NCBI GenBank assembly: GCA_002408205.1
Contig: DHQY01000011.1
Span: 154,762-218,761 of the forward strand
Direction: 5' to 3'
Source: Bacteroidales bacterium UBA5326
GTDB taxonomy: Bacteria > Bacteroidota > Bacteroidia > Bacteroidales > UBA932
Length of the DNA stretch: 64,000 nt
The position numbers were made by a program, and so were the translations under genes. Numbering within the stretch: position 1 is the stretch's first letter; each line of letters starts with the position of its first letter. Under the pieces are notes generated by a model. That model ran no database searches and was not told where the DNA came from. It saw only the letters and a program-made list of their open reading frames with translations. Shown one piece after another: positions 54,954 to 62,885 of the stretch.

Positions 54954-55694
54954 TCAGCGCTTACTATGTCGTGCAAATTTACTTTTATTTGGATAATATA
55001 CAATAATAATACCCAAAAGGGCCATCAGACAGAGAAACCCGGTAAGACCCGCCCTTGTTAGGGAATAATGCTCGCATACGGCTGGCAGCACCAGGCGGAA
55101 AGTATAAATGAGCGCATTATATGCCCAGTGAACGGCTACACAAAGCGACAGATCACGGCTTTTGAAATAGAGCAGGAACAGGAGTGCGCCCAACACCGTC
55201 CGTTCCAGAAACAAACCCGCCGAGTCGGGCCGGTGACAAAGCGAAAACAACACAGAACTTACCAGGAACATGATCCCTAAACGCATGCCTGCAGCCTCCA
55301 TTTTCTTTACCAGGTATTCCCGGAAGATCAATTCTTCCATAAAGGCTATCCAGAAGAAGTCAAAAAAAACGGCCAGACACAGGAACCTCACATTCAACCC
55401 GGATAGAGCCTTGCCCGCAAGTATCAGCCACAGAGCCGCCATGACCGAAAGTATTAAAAAAGACATGACAAAGAGTCTTGTGTAGCCTATTTTTTCTGCT
55501 GCAGGCAGTTTTTTCCGTTTGTACCTCAGGTGAAAGATACTGACTCCCAAAGCGCATAAAGCATTGGCTGTAAGCAGGTCCGTCTGCCAGACGGTTCTCA
55601 GGACGGCAGACAGCAACAGAGATGGCAGGGCAAATGCGGTGTAAACCACTACCGGGTAAGCAATAAACCCGTATTTTTTTATAAAACGTCTCAT
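54954..55694 (-). CDS. CPBP family intramembrane metalloprotease
   Basis: 246 residues, about seven membrane helices. All CPBP (CAAX/Abi) motifs are intact: E-E-x-x-x-R at 120-125, F-x-x-x-H at 150-154, H-x-x-x-N at 189-193. In lactic acid bacteria such proteins act as bacteriocin immunity or processing factors next to double-glycine peptides; here it follows two such peptides directly. Its ATG sits at the end of the T-tract of an intrinsic terminator, so expression depends on read-through or its own start. Alternative: general prenyl-peptide protease without link to the peptides. Confidence 0.88.
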   Translation of the reverse strand: MRRFIKKYGFIAYPVVVYTAFALPSLLLSAVLRTVWQTDLLTANALCALGVSIFHLRYKRKKLPAAEKIGYTRLFVMSFLILSVMAALWLILAGKALSGLNVRFLCLAVFFDFFWIAFMEELIFREYLVKKMEAAGMRLGIMFLVSSVLFSLCHRPDSAGLFLERTVLGALLFLLYFKSRDLSLCVAVHWAYNALIYTFRLVLPAVCEHYSLTRAGLTGFLCLMALLGIIIVYYPNKSKFARHSKR

Positions 55695-55697
55695 GGG

Positions 55698-55728
55698 AAA
55701 AAAAGAAAGGGCGGGTTTCCCCGCCCTT
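55698..55728 (-). terminator. Intrinsic terminator between precursor peptides and CPBP gene
   Basis: On the minus strand a perfect 9-bp GC-rich stem AAGGGCGGG/CCCGCCCTT (plus-strand arms 55707-55715 and 55720-55728) with a 4-base loop is followed by TTTCTTTTTTT. It begins six bases after the second peptide's stop codon and ends right at the CPBP start. Strong, and apparently reduces transcription of CPBP-tolC-adaptor relative to the peptides. Confidence 0.88.
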
Positions 55729-55734
55729 GCCGTG

Positions 55735-55950
55735 TTATTGAACCGCCACCCGGGGTTTGCTCATCTTACCAACCAGGTTACAGCCGATATCGTAGAGGGC
55801 ACGGAACGCTTTTCCCAACAATTCACCCAGCATGTAGGCCAGGTCTTCGTCAATATTCGAAGAGCTCATTCCTCCCGAAACGGCACAACATTCGTTTTCG
55901 TTCAGCAGCCGGAATCCTTCCGGTTCCCCAACATGTTTTGTTTTCATCAT
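55735..55950 (-). CDS. Double-glycine precursor peptide 2
   Basis: 71 residues from the ATG at 55950, which overlaps the stop of peptide 1 (ATGA); an ATG three codons upstream is a less likely start. A 27-residue leader ends E-N-E-C-C-A-V-S-G-G with Val at -4 and Leu at -12. The 44-residue mature part contains a G-x-x-x-G motif (G-E-L-L-G), one Cys and a basic C-terminus. Resembles class II bacteriocin-like or other C39-exported peptides. Substrate of the adjacent C39 transporter by inference. Not recognised as any named peptide. Confidence 0.78.
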   Translation of the reverse strand: MMKTKHVGEPEGFRLLNENECCAVSGGMSSSNIDEDLAYMLGELLGKAFRALYDIGCNLVGKMSKPRVAVQ

Positions 55951-56171
55951 TTGTTCCATCCCGCTTTAAATCCTTCAATAAAACTGTCTACGTTATTGGC
56001 CAGCATGGTGGCAATGATGCCTGCTTTTCCCATCTTCTTGGCCAGGGCATTCAGCAGGCCTTCCAGCACGGCCCCTATGACGCCGCTATCCGACTCGCCC
56101 CCCGAGATACTGCATTGGGAGGGCAGATCCAATGCAATAAAGCCAAAATCCTTCAACACAATTTCTTTCAT
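55947..56171 (-). CDS. Double-glycine precursor peptide 1
   Basis: 74 residues. A 25-residue leader ends P-S-Q-C-S-I-S-G-G with Ile at -4 and Leu at -12. The 49-residue mature part is hydrophobic and helix-prone, rich in Gly and Ala, with G-x-x-x-G (G-F-K-A-G) near the C-terminus and only a few charges. Both peptides have Cys at -6 of the leader. 70 bases after the transporter stop codon. Together with peptide 2 it recalls two-peptide class IIb bacteriocins, in which both partners carry G-x-x-x-G; activity is inferred, not shown. Confidence 0.78.
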   Translation of the reverse strand: MKEIVLKDFGFIALDLPSQCSISGGESDSGVIGAVLEGLLNALAKKMGKAGIIATMLANNVDSFIEGFKAGWNK

Positions 56172-56241
56172 AATAATTTGGTTTTATATACTCTCTCACT
56201 GTTCAGGCGCGTGAGATTCCGCCAGCAAGCGCGCATTTGCT

Positions 56242-58437
56242 TCAGATTCCTTGTTGTTTACACCAGGTTGCATATTGTCCGCCCCGGGCCATGAGTTCTC
56301 CGTGAGTGCCTTCTTCAGAGATCTTTCCCCCGCTAAGCAGAACGATTTTGTTGGCCAGGCCGAGCGACGACATCCTGTGTGCGATAATGATAATGCCCAT
56401 GCCTGTACGGCACCACTCGTTGAGGGCACGCATAACAAATTCTTCCGAATGGCTGTCCAGCGAAGAAGTGGCCTCGTCCAGAATGAGCCAGCCGGGTTTG
56501 CGGTAGGCTGCCCGGGCCAGCGCAATACGCTGGCGCTGGCCTCCCGAGAGGCGAACTCCCTGTTCGCCAACGGGGGTCAGTATGCCCTGGGGCAGTTCTT
56601 CCAGGAACGTGTCGAGTCCCAGCAGGGTGCAGAGCCCGGCTATGTATTCATAATCGGGTTCTTCTTCTCCAAGGGTTATGTTGAACAGCAGGCTGCCCTC
56701 AAAAAGATCTGCCTTCTGCGGTACAATGCCTGTGATTTTACGCCATCGGTCAAGAGGAAGGTTCCGTACGTTTTCATTTCCAAAAAAGATATCCCCGTTG
56801 TCGGGTTCGTAAAGGCGCATGATGAGCGAGGCCAGCGTAGATTTACCAGACCCGCTTTCCCCCGCAATGGCAGTGATCTGCCCGGCGGGAAAGACGTAAC
56901 TGAAATCATTGAAAAGAACCGGTCTGCCGGGGTAATGGAACAACATTTTTTGAATGCGGATATCGCATTTGGGAATAGATGAGATGATTTGAATTTCTGA
57001 AGAGCAATTTCCGGCAGACGGTTCCTGTTCCGGTTCCAGTTCAATGATTTCGAAGAGACGTTCAGAGGCGATCCGGGCATCGCGGTATTGACGGCTGAAT
57101 GAGATGATCTCTGTTACAGGCCCGGAAAAATAGGCGGTAAGGGCAAAGAAAGACAATAACTCGCCCAGGCTTAGCGCAGATCCCAGTACAAAACAGGATC
57201 CGGTCCACAATAACCCCAGGCCCATGAAACGCGTTATGGTATCGCCGGCCGAAGCGGCATAAAGTTGGTTCATGCCGCCCCGCAGGGCCTGTCTGACATA
57301 TGTTTCAAAATGTTCCCCGGTCCTTTTAATGGCGCTTTCCTGAGCTGTGCAGTATTTGATCTGGGTTACGCCCCTAAGGGTGTCTACCAGTCCCGATTCG
57401 AGTGTTGCCTGTGCTGTCATAATCCGGCGCTGGGTTTCCTTATTCCGGCGGTCGAAAAAATAATATACCGCAGCATAAAGCGGAGTGGACAGCAGGCATA
57501 TAAGGGACAGCTTCCAGTTAAAAAGGAACATTACGGCAAACGAAACGGCCAGTGTGGCTCCGTAAAGTACCAGGTTCAATATCCCGCTGCTGACGAATGT
57601 GCTGACCTTGAAAGCGTCGTTTATTCGGGCAATGAGTTCTCCCGACGGCCGCTGGTCAAAAAACCGCTGCGGCAGGTACATAAGGTGTCTGTAAAATCCC
57701 ATGACCAGTTGCATGGCGGTCCGTAATCCGTTGCGTAACAGGAAAGTGGCTCTTACCATGTTCAGCAGCAGGGCACAAACGGTAATGTAGACCATGACCA
57801 GTCCCATTTGGGTCAGGAAACGGGCGTCTCCCGATGGGATGATACGGTCTGCAATACATTTCAGGAACAGGGCCGACCCCAGCCCGGCAACGGTATAGAG
57901 CAGCGAGGCGGCCAGGGCTTTGACCGGTTCTGCTTTTTGGCCTTTCATAAGTACCTTCATGCGGAAATAAAATGAAGGTATATGATTCCCCGGTTTGAAA
58001 TGCCTGTCGGGCGAAAGGGTAATGACTACCCCGGTCCACAGGGCCGAGGCATCCGGCCCCGATACGCGGTGAACGCGTCCGTCCTCGGGGTCCATGATCC
58101 TGAAACGGGAACGCGAGCGTCCGTAGCAGACAATGAAATGGGTGTACCCGTTGGGGCGGATCTGGTGGAGAATGGAAGGAAAAGGCAGGTTTTCCAGGGC
58201 AGCCGCTTTTTTCTCTGCCGGCACATTGTCTTCCAGTCGGTAGGCCGAGGCTTTCAGATGCAGGGCCGCGGCGCCTTCCCTTATTCCCTGCACCGAAATG
58301 CCGTGCGTCTGTGTGCCGCTTATCTGCCGGATGTGCTCCAGAGGAAAGCGCAGTCCGAACCATGCGGCAACAGACGCCAGGCAGGCCGCTCCGCAATCAC
58401 TGACGTGATGCTGTTTAATTCCGGGTATTTTTCTCAT
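56242..58437 (-). CDS. Peptidase C39-containing ABC transporter (PCAT)
   Basis: 731 residues: C39 peptidase (about 1-130) with catalytic Cys15, His100 and Asp116 and oxyanion Gln9; ABC transmembrane domain (about 165-460, six helices); nucleotide-binding domain with Walker A G-E-S-G-S-G-K-S-T, signature L-S-G-G-Q-R-Q-R and Walker B I-L-D-E-A-T-S-S-L-D. It should cut the double-glycine leaders and export the peptides across the inner membrane. Overlaps the small upstream gene by 23 bases. Confidence 0.96.
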   Translation of the reverse strand: MRKIPGIKQHHVSDCGAACLASVAAWFGLRFPLEHIRQISGTQTHGISVQGIREGAAALHLKASAYRLEDNVPAEKKAAALENLPFPSILHQIRPNGYTHFIVCYGRSRSRFRIMDPEDGRVHRVSGPDASALWTGVVITLSPDRHFKPGNHIPSFYFRMKVLMKGQKAEPVKALAASLLYTVAGLGSALFLKCIADRIIPSGDARFLTQMGLVMVYITVCALLLNMVRATFLLRNGLRTAMQLVMGFYRHLMYLPQRFFDQRPSGELIARINDAFKVSTFVSSGILNLVLYGATLAVSFAVMFLFNWKLSLICLLSTPLYAAVYYFFDRRNKETQRRIMTAQATLESGLVDTLRGVTQIKYCTAQESAIKRTGEHFETYVRQALRGGMNQLYAASAGDTITRFMGLGLLWTGSCFVLGSALSLGELLSFFALTAYFSGPVTEIISFSRQYRDARIASERLFEIIELEPEQEPSAGNCSSEIQIISSIPKCDIRIQKMLFHYPGRPVLFNDFSYVFPAGQITAIAGESGSGKSTLASLIMRLYEPDNGDIFFGNENVRNLPLDRWRKITGIVPQKADLFEGSLLFNITLGEEEPDYEYIAGLCTLLGLDTFLEELPQGILTPVGEQGVRLSGGQRQRIALARAAYRKPGWLILDEATSSLDSHSEEFVMRALNEWCRTGMGIIIIAHRMSSLGLANKIVLLSGGKISEEGTHGELMARGGQYATWCKQQGI

Positions 58438-58720
58438 GGGTGGTTTCCTTAAAAAAAGGAGCTGTCACGTCTTTCCCTTCTTGTCTTTCTGACGGGAACG
58501 GAGCCCGTTTATTCCCCGTTGCATCATCAAAAGACTCCTTCCCCACGGACAGCTCCGGGGTAGCTACAACCGCAAAGACAACCATACCTGCAAGCGTGGC
58601 CGCAGCCACTAATACGAACAATAACGATAAACCATTTACTCTGACAGGCAAAAAATGACGGGCCTTGCTTGCCTCCCTCTCCAGTGCCGGGTATGTGATG
58701 TCACGGGTTGTGTTTTCCAT
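58415..58720 (-). CDS. Small single-pass membrane protein of the export locus
   Basis: 101 residues: a cytoplasmic part of about 28, one helix (about 30-53, L-S-L-L-F-V-L-V-A-A-A-T-L-A-G-M-V-V-F), then a 48-residue extracytoplasmic tail rich in charge. Not recognised. It is first in the locus and overlaps the transporter start by 23 bases, so it is probably an accessory or immunity protein; a shortened membrane-fusion protein N-terminus is another possibility. A -7 element ends four bases before the ATG. Confidence 0.65.
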   Translation of the reverse strand: MENTTRDITYPALEREASKARHFLPVRVNGLSLLFVLVAAATLAGMVVFAVVATPELSVGKESFDDATGNKRAPFPSERQEGKDVTAPFFKETTHEKNTRN

Positions 58721-58724
58721 GACA

Positions 58725-58732
58725 CAAACCTA
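58725..58732 (-). promoter_or_regulatory. -7 promoter element of the peptide-export locus
   Basis: Minus-strand TAGGTTTG, then TGTC, then ATG at 58720: TAnnTTTG with N4, predicting a leaderless mRNA. A run of eight T lies 14 bases upstream of the element, around the place expected for -33. Confidence 0.5.
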
Positions 58733-58802
58733 CAGCGGCAGTACGTAAAAAAAAGGACAAAAAAGGGAAATCGGTTAATACGGAATTGTCCGGGCAGTGT
58801 TG

Positions 58803-59291
58803 TCAGCTTTCCAGAAAAGGCAGATAGGGCAGCAGCACCGTGGAAAATTTCTCCACCACCGGATACAGTAAAGATTCTTCAAGCTTTTCTTTTGGCAGAA
58901 AAGACAAAATTCCGTCTATCAGTCCCAGGATATAGAGTAATATTACAAGAATGAGATTCCATTTGATCCATCCGAAGACAGCCCCCAGCAGCCGGTTAAT
59001 CCATCCCAGGAAGGCGGCTTTGGCCACCTCGTCAATAAGCTTTCCTGCCAAGGAAACAACCAGCAGTACCACTATAAAGGTCACAATAAAGGCGACTACC
59101 TGCAGTCCTTCCCCGCTCCAGTTAAACCATTCCGTGATCTTAACGGCAGCAAAACCCGAAAATTTAAAAGAACAATAACAGGCCAGAATAAGTGCCAGAA
59201 TACCGAAAATTTGCTTGATAAGACCTTTGGACAGGCCTTCAATGATTGCCACGGCCCAGATGACCAGTAAAATGATATCGATATAGTTCAT
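58803..59291 (-). CDS. cvpA: CvpA family membrane protein
   Basis: 162 residues, four membrane helices, with the CvpA pattern D-I-I-L-L-V-I-W-A-V near the start and a conserved G-W-I-N-R-L-L-G-A-V-F-G-W segment near 95. Named for a role in colicin V production in E. coli, but general in bacteria. It lies directly upstream of the export locus, which could be chance. Divergent from ileS with its own -7 element. Confidence 0.88.
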   Translation of the reverse strand: MNYIDIILLVIWAVAIIEGLSKGLIKQIFGILALILACYCSFKFSGFAAVKITEWFNWSGEGLQVVAFIVTFIVVLLVVSLAGKLIDEVAKAAFLGWINRLLGAVFGWIKWNLILVILLYILGLIDGILSFLPKEKLEESLLYPVVEKFSTVLLPYLPFLES

Positions 59292-59313
59292 AGAAAGTTT
59301 GCCAAGTTGTTTT

Positions 59314-59321
59314 CAAAGATA
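59314..59321 (-). promoter_or_regulatory. -7 promoter element of cvpA
   Basis: Minus-strand TATCTTTG, 22 bases before the ATG. It forms an inverted repeat with the identical ileS element 11 bases away. Confidence 0.5.
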
Positions 59322-59332
59322 TGGAAGATTCG

Positions 59333-59340
59333 TATCTTTG
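59333..59340 (+). promoter_or_regulatory. -7 promoter element of ileS
   Basis: TATCTTTG, 25 bases before the ATG at 59366, with a TTTC about 18 bases upstream (59311-59314). It lies downstream of an alternative in-frame ATG at 59321, which argues for the shorter protein. Confidence 0.55.
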
Positions 59341-59365
59341 CCAACTATTTTTACTGGTTATCATT

Positions 59366-62300
59366 ATGAAGTTCCCCGAATACAAGCAGTTGGACATGCC
59401 TGCTCAACAGGCTTCCCTCATTCAGAAGTGGCAAAAAGAGGCCACATTCGAACGTAGCGTCACTACTAGAGAAGACGCACCGTCATTTGTCTTTTTTGAA
59501 GGACCGCCTTCCGCCAACGGAATGCCGGGCATTCACCACGTAATGGCCCGGTCCATTAAAGACGTCATTTGCCGGTATAAGACGCAGAAAGGATTCAGGG
59601 TAGAGCGCCGGGCGGGGTGGGATACCCACGGGCTGCCCGTTGAACTGGGTGTGGAAAAGATGCTGGGGATTACCAAAGAAGACATCGGGAAAACGGTGTC
59701 GGTAGAAGAATATAACTCCGCCTGCAGGAAAGAGGTGATGAAATACACCAAAGAATGGGAACAGCTGACGGAAAAAATGGGCTATTGGGTAGACATGAGC
59801 CGTCCGTATGTGACGTATCATAACTCCTACATAGAGACCTTGTGGTACCTGCTTAAGGATATCTACAAAAAAGGATGGCTGTACAAGGGTTATTCCATCC
59901 AGCCCTATTCGCCGGCAGCCGGTACGGGATTGAGCACCCACGAACTGAATCAACCCGGTTGCTACAAAGACGTAAAAGATACGACCTGTGTGGCCCAGTT
60001 TGCCGTACTGCGCGATTCCTCAAGCGCTTTCCTGTTCGATTCCGATAATGAAAATGTTTCGTTTGTCGCCTGGACCACAACACCCTGGACCCTGCCATCC
60101 AATACGGCCCTCTGTGTGGGCCCGGCCATTGAATACGTAAAAGTAAGTACGTTTAACCCCTATACCGGAACTCCCGTTTCTGTAGTGCTGGCCAAAGAAC
60201 TTGTAGATCGCTACTTCAATCCCAGGGCAGCCGGTTTGCCCATGGACGCCTATAAGCAGGGCGACAAACTCATTCCTTTTCGCGTGAGTGAAAAAACCTA
60301 TAAAGGAAATGAACTGTGCGGCATCCGTTACAGTCAGCTCCTGAAATGGGTAAACCCGGGCGAAGGCGCCTTTCGCGTGATTACCGGCGATTTTGTGACC
60401 ACGGAAGACGGTACGGGCATTGTACACATTGCCCCTACATTCGGTGACGACGACAACAAAGTGGCCAAAGCGTACGGTGTCCCGCCCATGATACTCTTAG
60501 ACAAAAACGGCGGGCGCTGTCCCATGGTAGACAGGGTGGGCCGCTTTTACCGGCTGGAAGACCTCGATCCCGACTTTGTGAACGAAAAAATAGACGTTCA
60601 CGCCTACGGAGAATTTGCCGGGCGTTACGTAAAAAACGCCTACGATCCTGCACTCTCCCGGGAAGAAACAGATCACTCCGATGCCGTCACACTGGATATA
60701 GACATCTGTATGTGGCTGAAACAAAAAGGGCTCGTCTTCAAAATTGAAAAAATGGTGCACAACTACCCCCACTGCTGGAGGACCGACAAACCCGTGCTGT
60801 ACTATCCGCTCGACTCGTGGTTCATAAGGACTACGGCCGTGAAAGACCGGATGATGGAATTGAACGATACCGTTAACTGGAAACCCGAATCTACCGGAAC
60901 CGGCCGTTTTGGCAAATGGCTTGAGAACCTCCAGGACTGGAACCTCTCCCGCAGCCGCTTCTGGGGAACACCGCTCCCCATTTGGAGAACCGAAGACGGC
61001 AAAGAAGAACTCTGTGTGGGTTCCCTGGAAGAACTCTACCAGAACATGGAAAAGGCAGTGAGTGCAGGAATTACCCACTCCAATCCCATGAAAGACGCCG
61101 GTTTTGTGCCCGGTGATTTCAGTAAAGAAAACTACGACCGGATTGACCTCCACCGGCCCTTTGTGGACCGCTGGGTGCTTGTCTCGGAAAGCGGAAAACC
61201 CATGTACCGAGAACCCGACCTGATTGACGTCTGGTTTGACTCGGGGGCCATGCCTTTTGCTCAGGAAGGTCTTGCCGCGCTTGGCAGACCTGAGTTCGGA
61301 CAAGTGGGCGATTTCATTGCCGAGGGCGTGGACCAGACCCGCGGCTGGTTCTTCACCCTGCACGCCATTGCCACCATGGTAAACAACCGGGTTTGCTTCC
61401 GGAACGTCCTTTCCAACGGCCTGGTTCTGGACAAGGCCGGCAACAAAATGAGCAAGCGCCTGGGCAATGCCGTTGACCCGTTCAAAGTACTGGATGCCTA
61501 CGGAGCCGATCCCTTGCGCTGGTATATGCTTACCAATGCCCAGCCGTGGGACAACCTCAAATTTGACGAGGCCGGGGTGGATGAAGTCCGCCGGAAATTC
61601 TTTGGCACCCTGTACAATACCTACTCCTTCTTTGCCCTATATGCCAATGTGGACGGCTTTACCGCCCATATGGCCTGTGACACCCATAAAGACTGGGTAC
61701 CCGTGAAGGACCGCCCCGAGATTGACCGCTGGGTTATCTCGCTGCTTAACACACTCATAGAAAAAGTGGACAATGCCTATGCAGATTATGACATCACTAC
61801 GGCCGGCCGACTGATCCAGGACTTCGTCTGCGACCAGCTGAGCAACTGGTATGTGAGACTTAACCGCAAACGATTCTGGGGCGGAGAAATGGATCGGCAA
61901 AAATACGCTGCCTACCAGACGCTTTACACCTGCCTGCAGACCGTGGCCTGCCTGGCCGCTCCCATTGCGCCCTTCTTCATGGAACAAATGTATCTGGACC
62001 TGCTGGAAGACGACGCACCGCAACGGACAGCGGCAGATGCTCCCTCGGTACACCTGAGTTCCATGCCGGCGTCCGATCCTTCGCTGATAGATAAAATGCT
62101 GGAAGAAAGAATGGACCTCGCCCAGCGTTGCTCCTCCATGATCCTGGCCCTGAGACGAAAAGTCAACATCAAAGTGCGTCAGCCCCTTTCCAAAGTCCTG
62201 CTGCCGGTACTTGATGCCCGTATTGAAGAACAACTGACCCAGGTTAAAAGCCTTATCCTGAATGAAGTGAACGTTAAAGAACTGGAATACGTATACGACA

Positions 62301-62845
62301 CTACAGGCCTCATTCTTAAACAGGTAAAACCCAACTTCAAAGTATTGGGCAAAAAATACGGCAGGCAAATGAAAGAAATTGCCGCCGCAATGGATGCCTT
62401 TACCCAGGAAGACATTGCCAGGCTGGAAAAACAAGTGGAGACAGGCGCCTTTGAGCTGGCACTGCCTTCGGGAACCGTATCTGTGGAAAAAGAAGACGTG
62501 ACCATTACCTCGCAGGATATGCCCGGCTGGCTCATTGCCGTTGACGGGACCCTGACCCTTGCCCTGGACGTGACCATAACCCCCGCGCTGCAACGTGAAG
62601 GGACCGCCAGAGAGCTGGTAAACAGGATCCAGAACCTGCGCAAAGAAAGCGGTCTGGAAGTTACCGACAAAATAATTGTTGTAGTGGAATCGCGCCAGGA
62701 AGTGGTTGAATCATTGCAAGATTATAGTGAATACATTGCCGGACAGACTCTCGCCTCGTCCATTCAAACGGCTGCCCATCCGCACCTTCCGGCAAGTGTG
62801 GAATGGGACGAGGGAACATTAGCGATTCATATTGAGAAATCATAA
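59366..62845 (+). CDS. ileS: Isoleucyl-tRNA synthetase, type 2
   Basis: 1159 residues. Class I signatures are G-x-H-H in P-S-A-N-G-M-P-G-I-H-H near residue 50 and K-M-S-K-R near 695. The R instead of S in the second motif and the overall length match the eukaryote-like IleS2 group, as usual in Bacteroidota. CP1 editing domain and C-terminal anticodon-binding region (W-Y-V-R-L-N-R-K-R-F-W) are complete. IleS2 enzymes are known to be tolerant of mupirocin. Start at 59366 follows the promoter element. Confidence 0.96.
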   Translation: MKFPEYKQLDMPAQQASLIQKWQKEATFERSVTTREDAPSFVFFEGPPSANGMPGIHHVMARSIKDVICRYKTQKGFRVERRAGWDTHGLPVELGVEKMLGITKEDIGKTVSVEEYNSACRKEVMKYTKEWEQLTEKMGYWVDMSRPYVTYHNSYIETLWYLLKDIYKKGWLYKGYSIQPYSPAAGTGLSTHELNQPGCYKDVKDTTCVAQFAVLRDSSSAFLFDSDNENVSFVAWTTTPWTLPSNTALCVGPAIEYVKVSTFNPYTGTPVSVVLAKELVDRYFNPRAAGLPMDAYKQGDKLIPFRVSEKTYKGNELCGIRYSQLLKWVNPGEGAFRVITGDFVTTEDGTGIVHIAPTFGDDDNKVAKAYGVPPMILLDKNGGRCPMVDRVGRFYRLEDLDPDFVNEKIDVHAYGEFAGRYVKNAYDPALSREETDHSDAVTLDIDICMWLKQKGLVFKIEKMVHNYPHCWRTDKPVLYYPLDSWFIRTTAVKDRMMELNDTVNWKPESTGTGRFGKWLENLQDWNLSRSRFWGTPLPIWRTEDGKEELCVGSLEELYQNMEKAVSAGITHSNPMKDAGFVPGDFSKENYDRIDLHRPFVDRWVLVSESGKPMYREPDLIDVWFDSGAMPFAQEGLAALGRPEFGQVGDFIAEGVDQTRGWFFTLHAIATMVNNRVCFRNVLSNGLVLDKAGNKMSKRLGNAVDPFKVLDAYGADPLRWYMLTNAQPWDNLKFDEAGVDEVRRKFFGTLYNTYSFFALYANVDGFTAHMACDTHKDWVPVKDRPEIDRWVISLLNTLIEKVDNAYADYDITTAGRLIQDFVCDQLSNWYVRLNRKRFWGGEMDRQKYAAYQTLYTCLQTVACLAAPIAPFFMEQMYLDLLEDDAPQRTAADAPSVHLSSMPASDPSLIDKMLEERMDLAQRCSSMILALRRKVNIKVRQPLSKVLLPVLDARIEEQLTQVKSLILNEVNVKELEYVYDTTGLILKQVKPNFKVLGKKYGRQMKEIAAAMDAFTQEDIARLEKQVETGAFELALPSGTVSVEKEDVTITSQDMPGWLIAVDGTLTLALDVTITPALQREGTARELVNRIQNLRKESGLEVTDKIIVVVESRQEVVESLQDYSEYIAGQTLASSIQTAAHPHLPASVEWDEGTLAIHIEKS

Positions 62846-62854
62846 TTAAAATAC

Positions 62855-62862
62855 TATATTTG
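62855..62862 (+). promoter_or_regulatory. -7 promoter element of the DksA-like gene
   Basis: TATATTTG with ATTG 20 bases upstream (62831-62834) as a near -33 element, giving a leader of about 19 bases. Confidence 0.55.
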
Positions 62863-62885
62863 CCCTTTCCCTAAAAATCTGAACC

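Noticed and set aside
58803..59291. cvpA as part of the bacteriocin-like export system
   Set aside because: CvpA is widespread and usually unlinked to bacteriocins. It has its own promoter and stops 82 bases before the export locus, which has its own promoter too.
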